A DNA stretch of 64,000 nucleotides from the NCBI GenBank assembly GCA_037045435.1, contig JBAOID010000013.1, forward strand, positions 45,304 to 109,303, in the 5' to 3' direction. Below the pieces are notes generated by a model that saw nothing but the letters and a program-made list of their open reading frames with translations, ran no database searches and had not been told where the DNA came from. Below, one piece after another: positions 19,064 through 28,411 of this stretch. A program made the translations under genes and the position numbers. Within the stretch, counting starts at the first letter, position 1; every line of letters starts with the position of its first letter. This DNA is from CBDUEF01 sp018063485. GTDB taxonomy: Bacteria; Pseudomonadota; Alphaproteobacteria; Rhodobacterales; Rhodobacteraceae.

Positions 19064-20660
19064 TTATTCCAGCGTCATGGTTTGCGAGTTATGCGTATCG
19101 GTGACCGAGTCCACAAAGCCGCCGACTTTCGGGCTGACCAGATGGCGCGACGGCACAATCGCCAAGGGCGCAAAGATGTAATCATCGAGCAATATCTTCT
19201 CGGCCACTGCCAATTCCTGATTGCGCGAGGCCTTGTCGGGCTTGGTTGCGGCCACATCCATCGCGGCGTCAAACTCGGGGCTTACCCAGTTGTAGCCCGG
19301 TTCTGACGAAGGCCGCATATAGGCAAGGAAGGTTTCCGCCCCGGCAAAATCGCCCACAAGATCATCGGCAAACACATCCCAGGTGCCCGCATAGAACGTA
19401 TCCAGCCAGGCCTTGCGCTCTTGCGGTTCCAGCGTGGCATCCACCCCCAAAACCTTTTTCCACATCAGCGCCACTCCTTGGCCGCGCCGGGTGCTGTCCT
19501 CGGACACGGTGGATACAATGTTGATTTTCAACGGGTTGTCCGGTCCATAGCCCGCTTTGGCATAGAGCTCTTTGGCCAGAGTCTCCACGCTCGGCCTGAG
19601 TCATGCTGGCCTCGGCAATCTGCGGACCTTTGTAGGTTGGATCATAGCCACCGGCATAAGACAGCGTAGGGATCGCCTCGCCCTTCACGATCTTGCCCTC
19701 AAGCGTGTCGCGGTCGATCGCCAGCGACAGCGCCCGGCGCAGGTCTTTGTTCTTCATCGCCTCTTTGGTCAGGTTGAACGAGTAATAGATAATCTCGGTA
19801 TAGGGCGCGATGCGCACCTGATCGGGGATCGAGGCTTTCAGGCTTTCGATCTGGTTCAGCGGAATATCATAGGTGATGTCGATTTCGCCCGCCTGATAGC
19901 GTTTCAACTCAGTCGCCACATCTTCGGTGACATGGTATTTCACCTTCTTGATCTTTACATTCGCCGCGTCCCAATAATTCGGGTTCGCCTCCAGCAGCAC
20001 ATGGCTTTGCGGCACGACTTCCTTGATCACATAGGCGCCATTGGACACCACCTTGGCCGGATCAATGAAGCCTGCGGCTCCGTTGGCAGCAAAGCTGGGG
20101 CCATGCAGCGGCGCAATGGCAAACGATCCCATGATGTCGAGAATGTTCGGTGAAGGGGTGAGCATCTCGATCACAACGGTTTTTTCGTCAGGGGCAGTGA
20201 TGCCAAAGCCCGAAGCATCCTTGGCAGTACCATCAGACAGCTCCTTTGCTCCCTTCACCTGAATGACCGAGGTGAAATAATAGCCCTTTTCCGAGGCCGT
20301 TTCAGGGTTCAACGTGCGCAGGGCGGAATTGACGAAATCCTGCGCCACCAGCGGATCGCCGTTCGACCATTTCAGCCCGTCGCGCAGATGGAAAGTATAG
20401 GTCATGCCATCCGCGCTCACGTCCCAGCTTTCCGCCTGACCGGGGATCACGCTGGAATCGGCGGCAGCCGTCACAAGGCCCTCATAGACATCCCCTTGAA
20501 TCCAACCCGCCGCCGCATCGAAATTCACCTGCGGGTCCAGCGATGACCATTCCGAACCGATCCCCCGGTCCAGGGTATCATCGGCCCAGATCGGCGCGCC
20601 AAAACTAAGGCCTGCGGCCAATGCCAGCCCCCCAAGCGGCAATTTCCAGAATCGCTGCAT
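19064..20660 (-). CDS. Periplasmic oligopeptide-binding protein, SBP family 5 (one frameshift)
   Basis: Substrate-binding protein of the second peptide importer. ATG 20660 (MQRFWKLPLGGLALAAGLSF) opens a signal peptide with likely cleavage after APIWA. Family landmarks are GSEWSSLDPQVNFD, YTFHLRDGLKWSNGDPL, SNGAYVIKEVVPQSHV and RRALSLAIDRDTLEG. One extra base near 19592 breaks the frame after SMTQAE; the C-terminal 174 residues continue with LAKELYAKAGYG and end SQTMTLE at 19064. Repaired length is about 531 residues, normal. Ligand class is peptide by family; exact peptide unknown. Confidence 0.9.
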
Positions 20661-20688
20661 CACGTCTCTCCCGATTTTGATTTTCCAG

Positions 20689-21807
20689 TCAGTCTGACAG
20701 CAGATCACCGTCGCGCAAGACAATTTCTCCGGCGACATGGGCAAGGCCTTGCCCGCGCAAACAGCTTGGCCACAGCTCACGGCGAAACATCATGCCGGGG
20801 CAGGGGGCAGTGATCGGCAGGCGCAAGCGTGTGGCGGGGTTGGTCACATGACCCAGCACCTCTCCTGCCAGCACCATGTCACCCACCGCCCTGTCCCAAG
20901 TCACCACGCCGCCTTGCGGTGCAAAAATCTCGGCGGCTCCGCCCAAGGGCAGCATCGGCGGCACCGGATATGCGGGCGTATCGACCCAGCCGCTTATGAC
21001 ACCGATCCCCGCCATATATGTCATCAGATTGCGCGCATCCTGCAAGGCCGTGGCATCATCGACATCAAACTGGCCGCGATACTCCAGTGTCGTCGAAAAG
21101 CACCCCCTGGGGATCGCCTCGCCAAATCGTTCCCGCAGGGCCGCCCAGGGTGTGGAATTGGCCTCGTCAAAGGCATTTCCACCCGACACATCCTGAATCA
21201 ACGCCAGCTTTGCCCCAACCGACCGTGCCAGCAGCGCCGTCTCATCGGGGCGTGCGGTCGAGGCATAAAGATGCATCACCGCCACATGATCGCAATGCAG
21301 ATCAAGCACATGATCGGCATCACATGACCAGTGAAGCAGCGCCGCCTGCATTTCCAGCATATCATTGCGAGCGTTGTTTCGCAGGCGCGCGGTGGCCTGT
21401 CGCAAAGCAGCCCGGATCAGCAGCAGGTTGCCCGCAGCCGAGTCGCCCAGACTTTCTGTCAGATCATCGGCAACGATCTTGGCCAGATCAGGGTATCCCC
21501 GGTTAAAGTTATGAAGCGATTCAGCCTCTTGCCGCCCTAAAGGCCGCTGAAAAGCCCATTGCGCCAGGCCAATGGGATTTGCCGCCGGCACGACCATGAC
21601 TTGTCCGGTCAACTGCCCTGCTGCTTCGGCGCGCTCCAACAAGCCCATCAGATGGTGCAACACCAGCACCCCCGGCATTTCGTCGGCATGAAGTCCCGCT
21701 TGCAAATAGACCTTTGGCCTTGCGACACCCTGCCCGAACCCATAGCCCCGCAAGATGCGGCTGGTTGCAGGGCTGTCCCCTTGCAGCCGATGTTCCAATT
21801 CAATCAT
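20689..21807 (-). CDS. Succinylglutamate desuccinylase/aspartoacylase-family deacylase
   Basis: Zinc carboxypeptidase-fold (M14) enzyme that removes acyl groups from N-acyl amino acids or opens related amides. Zinc ligands appear as GLHADEMPG (H and E, near residue 40) and LDLHCDH (H, near 180); NFNRGYPD carries the conserved NxNR-like substrate residues. A C-terminal barrel-sandwich lid domain (VTWDRAVGDMVLAGEVLGHV) is present. The open frame starts at 21861, but ATG 21807 (MIELEHRLQGDSP) fits better. First gene of the opp operon, 28 bases ahead of the binding protein, which hints that imported ligands may be N-acylated. Confidence 0.85.
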   Translation of the reverse strand: MIELEHRLQGDSPATSRILRGYGFGQGVARPKVYLQAGLHADEMPGVLVLHHLMGLLERAEAAGQLTGQVMVVPAANPIGLAQWAFQRPLGRQEAESLHNFNRGYPDLAKIVADDLTESLGDSAAGNLLLIRAALRQATARLRNNARNDMLEMQAALLHWSCDADHVLDLHCDHVAVMHLYASTARPDETALLARSVGAKLALIQDVSGGNAFDEANSTPWAALRERFGEAIPRGCFSTTLEYRGQFDVDDATALQDARNLMTYMAGIGVISGWVDTPAYPVPPMLPLGGAAEIFAPQGGVVTWDRAVGDMVLAGEVLGHVTNPATRLRLPITAPCPGMMFRRELWPSCLRGQGLAHVAGEIVLRDGDLLSD

Positions 21808-21839
21808 TCTGGCCCCAATTCGTTGCTTTTCAGGCTGAT

Positions 21840-21868
21840 CTTGCAGCTTGTTGCAGATCAAGTGTCAA
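21840..21868 (-). promoter_or_regulatory. Candidate sigma-70 promoter for the opp operon
   Basis: On the minus strand TTGACA (21868-21863), a 17-base spacer and TGCAAG (21845-21840). The -35 is perfect and the -10 weak, the same style as the dpp promoter at 6166-6194. It would start RNA about 25 bases before the deacylase ATG at 21807. The wider gap 21808-22030 is shared with the divergent wza gene, for which I found only poor promoter matches. Confidence 0.45.
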
Positions 21869-22030
21869 TATTGTGCATAATGTCGTGCGGTTCCGGCAGC
21901 TTGTCGGATTTGAAGCCGCACTGGTTGGCGGAAGTCTGCAATTGCCTGTGGACAAGTATTGCCAGTGGCTTTTCCCGTCGACGGTTTTCGCCTAGACACC
22001 GAAAGATGTACCGTATCAGGGAAAGCGATA

Positions 22031-23095
22031 ATGAAGCTATTTTCGATTGTGATTTCAGGTTTCTTTATACTTTCTGGCTGTACGGATGGATTCGTGGCTT
22101 TTCCTGTTACCCAAGGCGCCCAGGCCGAGCTTGATGACAGCGTCGAAGTAATCCGGCTTGACGCCGCCAATATTGCCAGCTTTTCCAGCCCGGCGCGCGG
22201 CCATACGTCGGCCATTATCCCATCAGGATCTGGCTGGGATTACAAGATAGGTGTCGGTGACGTGATCTCTGTGACGGTATTTGATCACCCCGAACTGACC
22301 ATGCCCGCGGGCCCGCAGCGAAGTGCCGAGGAATCGGGCTTTCGCGTTCAATCGGACGGCACCTTCTTCTATCCATTTATCGGCCAGGTGCAGGCGCGGG
22401 GCAAGGCTCCCGAGGAAATCCGCGCCGATTTGACCACAAGGCTGGCCGCCTACTATCCAGAGCCGCAACTTGAGGTGCGCGTGGCGGCTTTCAATTCACA
22501 AAGCATTGTCGTCGGCGGCGAAGTCAAAGCCCCGAATCGTCAGGCACTTACCACCATTCCGGTCTCTTTGATCGAGGCGGTCACCTCTGCTGGTGGCATG
22601 ACTGAGTTTGGTGATGGCCGTCGCGTGTCAATTCAGCGTGGCAGCAACCGCTACACGGTTGACCTTGATGGTTATCTTAACAAGGGCCTCTCTCGCAACA
22701 ATCCGATCCTGCGCACGGGCGATGTGGTAAACGTGCCGCGTAAACGTGCCGAAGAGGCGTATCTTCTGGGCCAGGTCCGCAAACCCGATGTGATTGATCT
22801 GTCAAAAGATCCGGTTACCTTGACACAAGCCATAACCCGGCAGGGCGGCCTGGACGAGGTGCGCGCGGATGCGCGCGGCGTCTTCGTGTTTCGCAGCCGG
22901 ACACCGGGTGTCATAACTGTGTTTCAACTGGAAACAAAGAGCCCCACGGGGATGTTGCTTGGGACGCGTTTTGTGCTAGAGCCAAGCGATGTTATCTATA
23001 TCGTCCGCTCGCCGCTGCAACGCTGGAACGACACGATTTCCGGGCTTTTGCCTTCGGTTCGTGCCGCAACTGCCGTAGATTCCGCGACGAATTGA
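22031..23095 (+). CDS. Polysaccharide export outer-membrane lipoprotein, Wza family
   Basis: Outer-membrane channel for capsule or exopolysaccharide export. ATG 22031 opens a lipoprotein signal MKLFSIVISGFFILSGC, with lipobox LSGC and the acylated Cys at residue 17; an upstream in-frame ATG at 21959 would bury it. The poly_export domain starts at YKIGVGDVISVTVFDHPEL, followed by two SLBB-type domains (SIVVGGEVKAPNRQALT and AYLLGQVRKPDVIDL). Length 354 residues is close to Wza. It begins the wza-wzb-wzc operon; the phosphatase gene follows 22 bases later. Confidence 0.92.
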   Translation: MKLFSIVISGFFILSGCTDGFVAFPVTQGAQAELDDSVEVIRLDAANIASFSSPARGHTSAIIPSGSGWDYKIGVGDVISVTVFDHPELTMPAGPQRSAEESGFRVQSDGTFFYPFIGQVQARGKAPEEIRADLTTRLAAYYPEPQLEVRVAAFNSQSIVVGGEVKAPNRQALTTIPVSLIEAVTSAGGMTEFGDGRRVSIQRGSNRYTVDLDGYLNKGLSRNNPILRTGDVVNVPRKRAEEAYLLGQVRKPDVIDLSKDPVTLTQAITRQGGLDEVRADARGVFVFRSRTPGVITVFQLETKSPTGMLLGTRFVLEPSDVIYIVRSPLQRWNDTISGLLPSVRAATAVDSATN

Positions 23096-23117
23096 CGTCT
23101 ATTCGTGGGTTTTCGAA

Positions 23118-23564
23118 ATGATCGGAAATATTTTGGTGGTCTGCGTGGGCAATATTTGCCGCTCGCCCGTTGGCGAACGCATTTTGCAAAAATATTTGCC
23201 TGATGTGCGGGTGACTTCGGCAGGAATCGGGGCGTTGGTCGGCCATGCAGCCGATAAAACTGCGGCTGACGTTGCGCAAAGGCATGAGGTTTCGCTTGAA
23301 GGTCATGTGGCGCGGCAATTCACGGCCGCGCTCGGGCGCGAAAATGACCTTATACTTGTGCTGGAATCGGGTCACAAAGGCCAAATTGCCCGCGAGACTC
23401 CGCAGCTTTCCGGCAAGATCATGCTGCTCGATCATTGGACCGGGGCCAAGGGCATCGCCGATCCCTATCAGAAGTCAGAAGATTTTCACGAAGCAGTTTT
23501 TCAACAGATAGAGGCCGCCGCCTCAGCTTGGGCGCAACGTCTTTCGTTAAAGGGTAAAACATGA
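23118..23564 (+). CDS. Low-molecular-weight protein tyrosine phosphatase, Wzb family
   Basis: Cytoplasmic phosphatase that dephosphorylates the partner kinase Wzc and so controls polymer export. The P-loop CVGNICRSP (C-x5-R-S) is at residues 9-17, and the general acid is in IADPYQKS near residue 117. Length 148 residues is typical. The stop overlaps the wzc ATG by four bases, supporting coupled translation of phosphatase and kinase. Confidence 0.93.
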   Translation: MIGNILVVCVGNICRSPVGERILQKYLPDVRVTSAGIGALVGHAADKTAADVAQRHEVSLEGHVARQFTAALGRENDLILVLESGHKGQIARETPQLSGKIMLLDHWTGAKGIADPYQKSEDFHEAVFQQIEAAASAWAQRLSLKGKT

Positions 23565-25744
23565 GCGCTACACCTAAAATTCGCAGCGCTGAGGACGAAA
23601 TCGACATCACAAGCCTGTTGCGTGCTGTTTGGACAAACAAGAAATGGGTGGCGATTTTCGTTGTGCTGTTCGAGTTCATGGCACTGGTCTATCTTGCCAA
23701 CACGACGCGGACATATCAAGCCGACGCCCTGATCCAGCTTGAGGAAAATAGCGGATCGCTTGCCTTACCGTCGGCGCTGTCGGATTTTGTTGAACAAAGC
23801 CCGCGCACAGCAACCGAGATCGGAATCATCATGTCGCGGTTGGTCCTGAGTTAGGTTGTGGCCAAACTGAATCTGGATTGGGTCGTCGAGGCGCGAAAGG
23901 CGCCCTTGATCGGAACAGCGATCTTTCAATACAACCTCCCTTTTACCGACCTGCGGGTCTTTGATCGGTATGGCCACAAAGGCGACGAAATGTCGATGGC
24001 CTTGCTTGAAGTGCCGCCGGAATGGGTTGGCAAAGCCATCACGCTGACAGTTGGCGAGGCTGGCAGTTTTTCACTGGAGTTGCCGGATGGACGGATCATG
24101 CAGGGCCAAGTTGGCAAGATGATCCGCGACTCGGCCATGGGCTTTGCTTTCCAGGTGGACACTCTGATTGCGCCAGCAAAGCGTGAGTTTGTCATCCAGC
24201 AGGCGAGTGAGCGGTTGGCCGTTGAGAAACTCCGCCTTGCGCTTAATGTCACCGAGATCGGCAAGCAATCTGGCATTCTTCAGGCACGGTTGACCAACCA
24301 CGACCCAGATCTCGCCATCAGTATTCTGAACGCCATTGCCGACGCTTATGTCAGCCAGAATGTGAACCGGTCTTCTGCACAGGCAGAAAGCAGTCTTACG
24401 TTCATCGACGAGCAATTGCCACAGGCACGCGCTGCCGTGGATTCTGCTGAATCGGCCCTCAATGCCTATCGGCTGCAACAGAAGTCGGTTGATCTGACGT
24501 TCGAGACTGAAAACGTGCTGACCCAGATTACCAGGATTCAGGCTGAACTGGCCGATTTGCAGGTCAAGGAAGATGATCTCAAACAACGCTACAAAACCAC
24601 CCATCCGCTGTATCAGCAATTGCTGGCGCAGCGTGCACGTCTGCAAGAGCAATTGACCAGCCTGCAAGGGCAGGTTGCCGAATTGCCGGAAACCCAACGC
24701 GAAGTGTTGAACCTGACGGGCAAGCTCGAACTTGCCCGCAAGGCCTACACCGAACTGCTGACCCGTGAACAAGAAGTGCGCGTGCTCAAGGCAAGCAATG
24801 TTGGCAATGTGCGCATCATTGATCACGCCGCCGCCAATCTGGCACCCATTTCACCGCGCAAAGCCATAACTCTCGGTGTTGGGGCTGTTGCTTGGTCTGA
24901 TCGCTGGCGCTGTGTTCGCCATTGGGCGGGTTTGGTTGCGCAAAACCGTGCAGGGCACCGAAGCCATCGAAGAGCTTGGTCTGCCGGTTTTTGCCACCAT
25001 CAACCTGGCCCGGTCGCTGACCGCACCGGGTCGGGGTGTCACCGAAAAAGGCATTCTTGCGGTTCAGGATCCCACGGATCTGTCGGTCGAGGGCCTGCGC
25101 TCTCTGCGAACCAGCCTGCAATTTGGTATGCTTGATGCCAAGACGCGTTCGCTTGCCATCACCTCCAGCGCTCCGGGGGCTGGTAAATCCTTCACGGCGC
25201 TGAACCTTGCCGCCGTGACCGCTCAGGCCGGCCAGACCGTCTGTCTTGTCGATGCTGACCTGCGCCGCGGCCACCTGCGCAAGATGTTCGGCGGGCATAA
25301 GAACGCACCCGGCCTGTCTGACTATCTCGCTGGCGAAAAGACCCTTGATGAGGTGCTTAACCGCTCCGAAGTCGATGGCTTGCTCTATATCCCCAGCGGC
25401 CGCTATCCGCCAAACCCTTCGGAACTTCTGATGCGCCGCAGCCTGACTGAACTGGTTGCTGAACTGAACACCCGCTTTGATTTCACCCTGTTCGATTGCC
25501 CGCCGGTCTCTGGCTGTTACTGATCCGGTGATCATCGGTCGCGCCGTGGGCGGGGTGCTGGCCGTGGTGCGCTATGATGTGACGGTGCTGGCCGAAATTG
25601 AAGCCATGATGAAAACCTTCGAATTCGGCTGGTTTGCGTCTGATGGGCAGTATCCTGAACGGATACGATCCCAAAAAAGCCCGCGCTGGCGGCTATTCCT
25701 ACAATTACAATTACCGCTACGAATACAAGAAACGCGATGAATAG
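23561..25744 (+). CDS. Polysaccharide co-polymerase and tyrosine autokinase, Wzc family (internal amber and frameshifts)
   Basis: Inner-membrane BY-kinase that pairs with Wza. Wzz domain from DITSLLRAVWTNKKWVAIF; coiled coil around residues 270-400; GNVR region, second membrane segment GLLLGLIAGAVFAIG; kinase domain with Walker A SSAPGAGKSFTALN and Walker A' VCLVDADLRRG. The tail holds a tyrosine cluster GGYSYNYNYRYEYKKRDE, the autophosphorylation site. An in-frame TAG at 23852-23854 sits where relatives often have Gln (LVLS-stop-VVAKL). Frame changes occur near 24888, 25508 and 25633. Whole-gene length about 727 residues is normal, and first and last codons are in the same frame. Confidence 0.88.
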
Positions 25745-25759
25745 GCGCGGCGCCCGCGC
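25745..25759. terminator. Compact hairpin between convergent wzc and gap genes
   Basis: GCGCGG-CGC-CCGCGC, a perfect six-base stem, fills the 15-base gap between the wzc stop (25744) and the gap stop (25760). It is GC-only with just TTA after it, so it may be a weak or Rho-assisted terminator. Confidence 0.5.
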
Positions 25760-26728
25760 TTAGCCCATCAACCGTGCCATATCCAGCATCCGGTTGGAAA
25801 AGCCCCATTCATTGTCATACCAACCAAATACCCGCAGCATCCCCCCCGCCGTAACGCGGGTTTCGGGCAAGGCCATGATAATGCTCTCAGGCCGCGCCCG
25901 CAGATCGGTTGACACCAAAGCCTTGCGCGTGGTGCCAATGACTCCGCCCGCAGCCTCCAGCACTCGGTTGACTTCTGCAACTTGCGTTACCCGCTCGGTC
26001 ATCACCACCAGATCCACCGCCGAAACCGAAGCCGTCGGCACCCGCACCGCCGAACCCTCGATCCGCCCTGCAATCTGCGGCAACACCTGATCAAGCAAGC
26101 GCTGGGCCGAGGTCGTTGTCGGCACCATCGACAAGGCCGCCGCACGCGAGCGCGCAAAATCCGCCGCCGGAGCGTCCACCGTCGGCTGACTGCCGGTATA
26201 GCAATGGATCGTCGTCATTGATCCGGTCACAATCCCCCAATGCTCGTGGATCAACCGCGCCAAAGGGGCCAAGGCATTGGTGGTGCAAGAGGCGTTCGAT
26301 ACAATCTTCTGCCCCGCCAGAGCCGCCTCATTCGCCCCCAGAACCACCGTCACCTCGGCCGCCGCCGATGGTCCCGAGATCAACACCCGTCGCGCCCCGG
26401 CCCGCAAGCCCCGCGCCGCCACCTCGGCAGAATCCGCCCGTCCGGTGCATTCCAGAACCACATCCACGGCCGACAGATCCAAGCCCGAAATATCGGCCAG
26501 GCGGTGCAGCGGCAGTGTCCGCCCGTCCACGACCAAGGCCCCCGGCACCAACTCAACCGACCCGCGCCATGGTCCGAAAACGGAATCGAACTCGAACAGA
26601 TAGGCGCACATCTCGGGGGCGGCGATATCATTGATCCCGACCACCTCGATGCCCGCCCCCGCGCCTTGCGCCCAGGCCCGCAACACCGACCGCCCGATCC
26701 GGCCAAAACCGTTGATGAACACACGCAT
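25760..26728 (-). CDS. gap: Glyceraldehyde-3-phosphate dehydrogenase, type I
   Basis: Glycolytic/gluconeogenic enzyme that oxidises glyceraldehyde 3-phosphate to 1,3-bisphosphoglycerate with NAD(P). The Rossmann motif INGFGRIGRSVLR opens the protein; NDI near residue 33 is the position that sets NAD preference (NDx is usual for NAD enzymes); the catalytic Cys is in SNASCTTNALAPLA near residue 147 and the base His in TTIHCYTG near 174. WYDNEWGFSNR is the conserved end. Length 322 residues is slightly short. Erythrose-4-phosphate dehydrogenase is a close alternative. Confidence 0.92.
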   Translation of the reverse strand: MRVFINGFGRIGRSVLRAWAQGAGAGIEVVGINDIAAPEMCAYLFEFDSVFGPWRGSVELVPGALVVDGRTLPLHRLADISGLDLSAVDVVLECTGRADSAEVAARGLRAGARRVLISGPSAAAEVTVVLGANEAALAGQKIVSNASCTTNALAPLARLIHEHWGIVTGSMTTIHCYTGSQPTVDAPAADFARSRAAALSMVPTTTSAQRLLDQVLPQIAGRIEGSAVRVPTASVSAVDLVVMTERVTQVAEVNRVLEAAGGVIGTTRKALVSTDLRARPESIIMALPETRVTAGGMLRVFGWYDNEWGFSNRMLDMARLMG

Positions 26729-26874
26729 GATGCCCTCCGCTTTTCCTCTGACAAATCACGCCCGCCCGCCCACTACAATGCAAATCCGCTGCATCCTTAG
26801 CGCCAAAATATCGCCGCCGGAGGCTCTTCTAAATCAGCTCAGGCTCTGCCATTCTGCCCAAAAGAGGAGCCGCC

Positions 26875-27633
26875 ATGCTTGCCCTGATCACCGCAGGCCC
26901 GTCCGCCATTGGCCGCAACCTGACGCTTGCCCTCGCCAGGGCGGGCTATGACGTGGGCTTTACCCACCTGAATCAGTCGCAGGCCGCGAACGATCTGATC
27001 ACCGCGGTCGCCACGACAGGCCAACGCGCCCGCGCTTGGCAAAGCGATGCCGCCGATCCCGAACAGGTGGCCGCTTTCCACGCCGAGGCTGCCACCTGGG
27101 CCGGGTGTGCCCCGTCCGTCATGGTCAACAATGCCGGCGTACAAACCTGGGCCAGCCTGCTCGATCTGACTGCCGCCCAATGGGACCGCACCATTGAAAC
27201 CAATTTGCGCGGCACTTTCCTCAACACCCAAGCCGCTGCCCGCGCGATGATTGCCGCGGGCCTGCCCGGTGCCATCATCACGCTCGGCTCGGGCTGCAAC
27301 AAACAGGCATTTCCCCGGCTGGTCGATTACACCGCCTCAAAAGGGGGGATCGAGCAATTCACCAAAGTCGCCGCCGTTGAGCTCGGGCCACATGGCATCC
27401 GCGTCAACTGCATCGCCCCCGGCGCAATCGCCACTGAACGTACCGCTGCCGAGGCTGGCGACTATGCAGCCACCTGGGCGCGCGTGACTCCCTTGCGCCG
27501 CGTCGGCACGCCCGAAGATCTGGCCGGACCGCTGCTGTTCCTGATCTCGGACGCCGCCGCCTTTGTCACCGGACAAACGCTTTATGTCGATGGTGGTGTG
27601 TTCTCTCAGGCCAATTGGCCCTATGAAACATGA
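26875..27633 (+). CDS. SDR-family oxidoreductase
   Basis: 252-residue short-chain dehydrogenase. The cofactor loop reads ITAGPSAIGRNL in place of the classical TGGxxGIG, so one Gly is replaced. NNAGV near residue 83, a Ser in LGSGCN, and YTASKGG (Y-x3-K) near 151 complete the active site; VNCIAPGAI and YVDGGVFS are typical. Divergent from gap across 146 bases. Substrate not identifiable. Confidence 0.88.
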   Translation: MLALITAGPSAIGRNLTLALARAGYDVGFTHLNQSQAANDLITAVATTGQRARAWQSDAADPEQVAAFHAEAATWAGCAPSVMVNNAGVQTWASLLDLTAAQWDRTIETNLRGTFLNTQAAARAMIAAGLPGAIITLGSGCNKQAFPRLVDYTASKGGIEQFTKVAAVELGPHGIRVNCIAPGAIATERTAAEAGDYAATWARVTPLRRVGTPEDLAGPLLFLISDAAAFVTGQTLYVDGGVFSQANWPYET

Positions 27634-27676
27634 TCGCGCGGCTGGCAGAACCGTTTTTCAGCCTTAGGCTGGGTCC

Positions 27677-28411
27677 ATGACTCAAGTTCTCATTGTCGCC
27701 CATGGCCAACCCTCTGATCCGGATCGGGCAGAAGCAGAGCTTGGCCTTTTCGCCGCCCAGGTTGCGGCCTTATTGCCCACAAGGGTCGTGAAATCAGCCA
27801 CCCTTGCGACCCCGCAGGCGATTGAGCAGGCCGTTGCAACCCTTGGCCGCGTTGGTTTGGTGTTTCCGATGTTCATGGCGGGCGGCTGGTTCACCCGCAT
27901 CCATCTGCCAAAACGGTTGCGCGCGGCAGGCGGACAGGGTTGGCGCGTGCTGGAGCCTTTGGGCTGTGATCCTGCCTTGCATGATCTTGCCGCGCAGCTC
28001 GTGGCCGAAGCCTATGCGGGCACATCATCAGGGCCGGTTCTCCTCGCCGCACATGGTTCGTTCAAAAGTCCGGTGCCGTCCGATATTGCCCACCATGTCG
28101 CAGGGGTGATCGCTCGGAAAACCGGCGCGCAGGTAGAGGCCGCCTTTATCGACCAAGACCCGCAGCTTTCGGCCGCGACAGGCTATGGGCCAGATACGAT
28201 CTGCCTGCCGTTCTTTGCCGCCTGCGGTGGCCATGTCGCTGCCGATATTCCCGCCGCCTTGGCGCGGGCCGGTTTTCAGGGCAGGCTGTTACCCGCCCTT
28301 GGCCTTGACGCCCGTGTGCCGCAATTGGTGGCCAGGGCCATCACTGCCGCACAGCCGGTCTGTGTGTCGGAATGCAGGTTCAAACGTGGAGTACGGGATC
28401 AGACAGTGTAG
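27677..28411 (+). CDS. CbiX/SirB-family chelatase-like protein
   Basis: 244-residue protein with two chelatase half-domains. Each half begins with a candidate metal-binding His: LIVAHGQPS at residues 5-13 and VLLAAHGSFKS near residue 122. Relatives insert cobalt, nickel or iron into sirohydrochlorin-type rings, but no tetrapyrrole genes are nearby. The last 13 bases overlap the end of the convergent ligase gene at 28399. Confidence 0.75.
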   Translation: MTQVLIVAHGQPSDPDRAEAELGLFAAQVAALLPTRVVKSATLATPQAIEQAVATLGRVGLVFPMFMAGGWFTRIHLPKRLRAAGGQGWRVLEPLGCDPALHDLAAQLVAEAYAGTSSGPVLLAAHGSFKSPVPSDIAHHVAGVIARKTGAQVEAAFIDQDPQLSAATGYGPDTICLPFFAACGGHVAADIPAALARAGFQGRLLPALGLDARVPQLVARAITAAQPVCVSECRFKRGVRDQTV

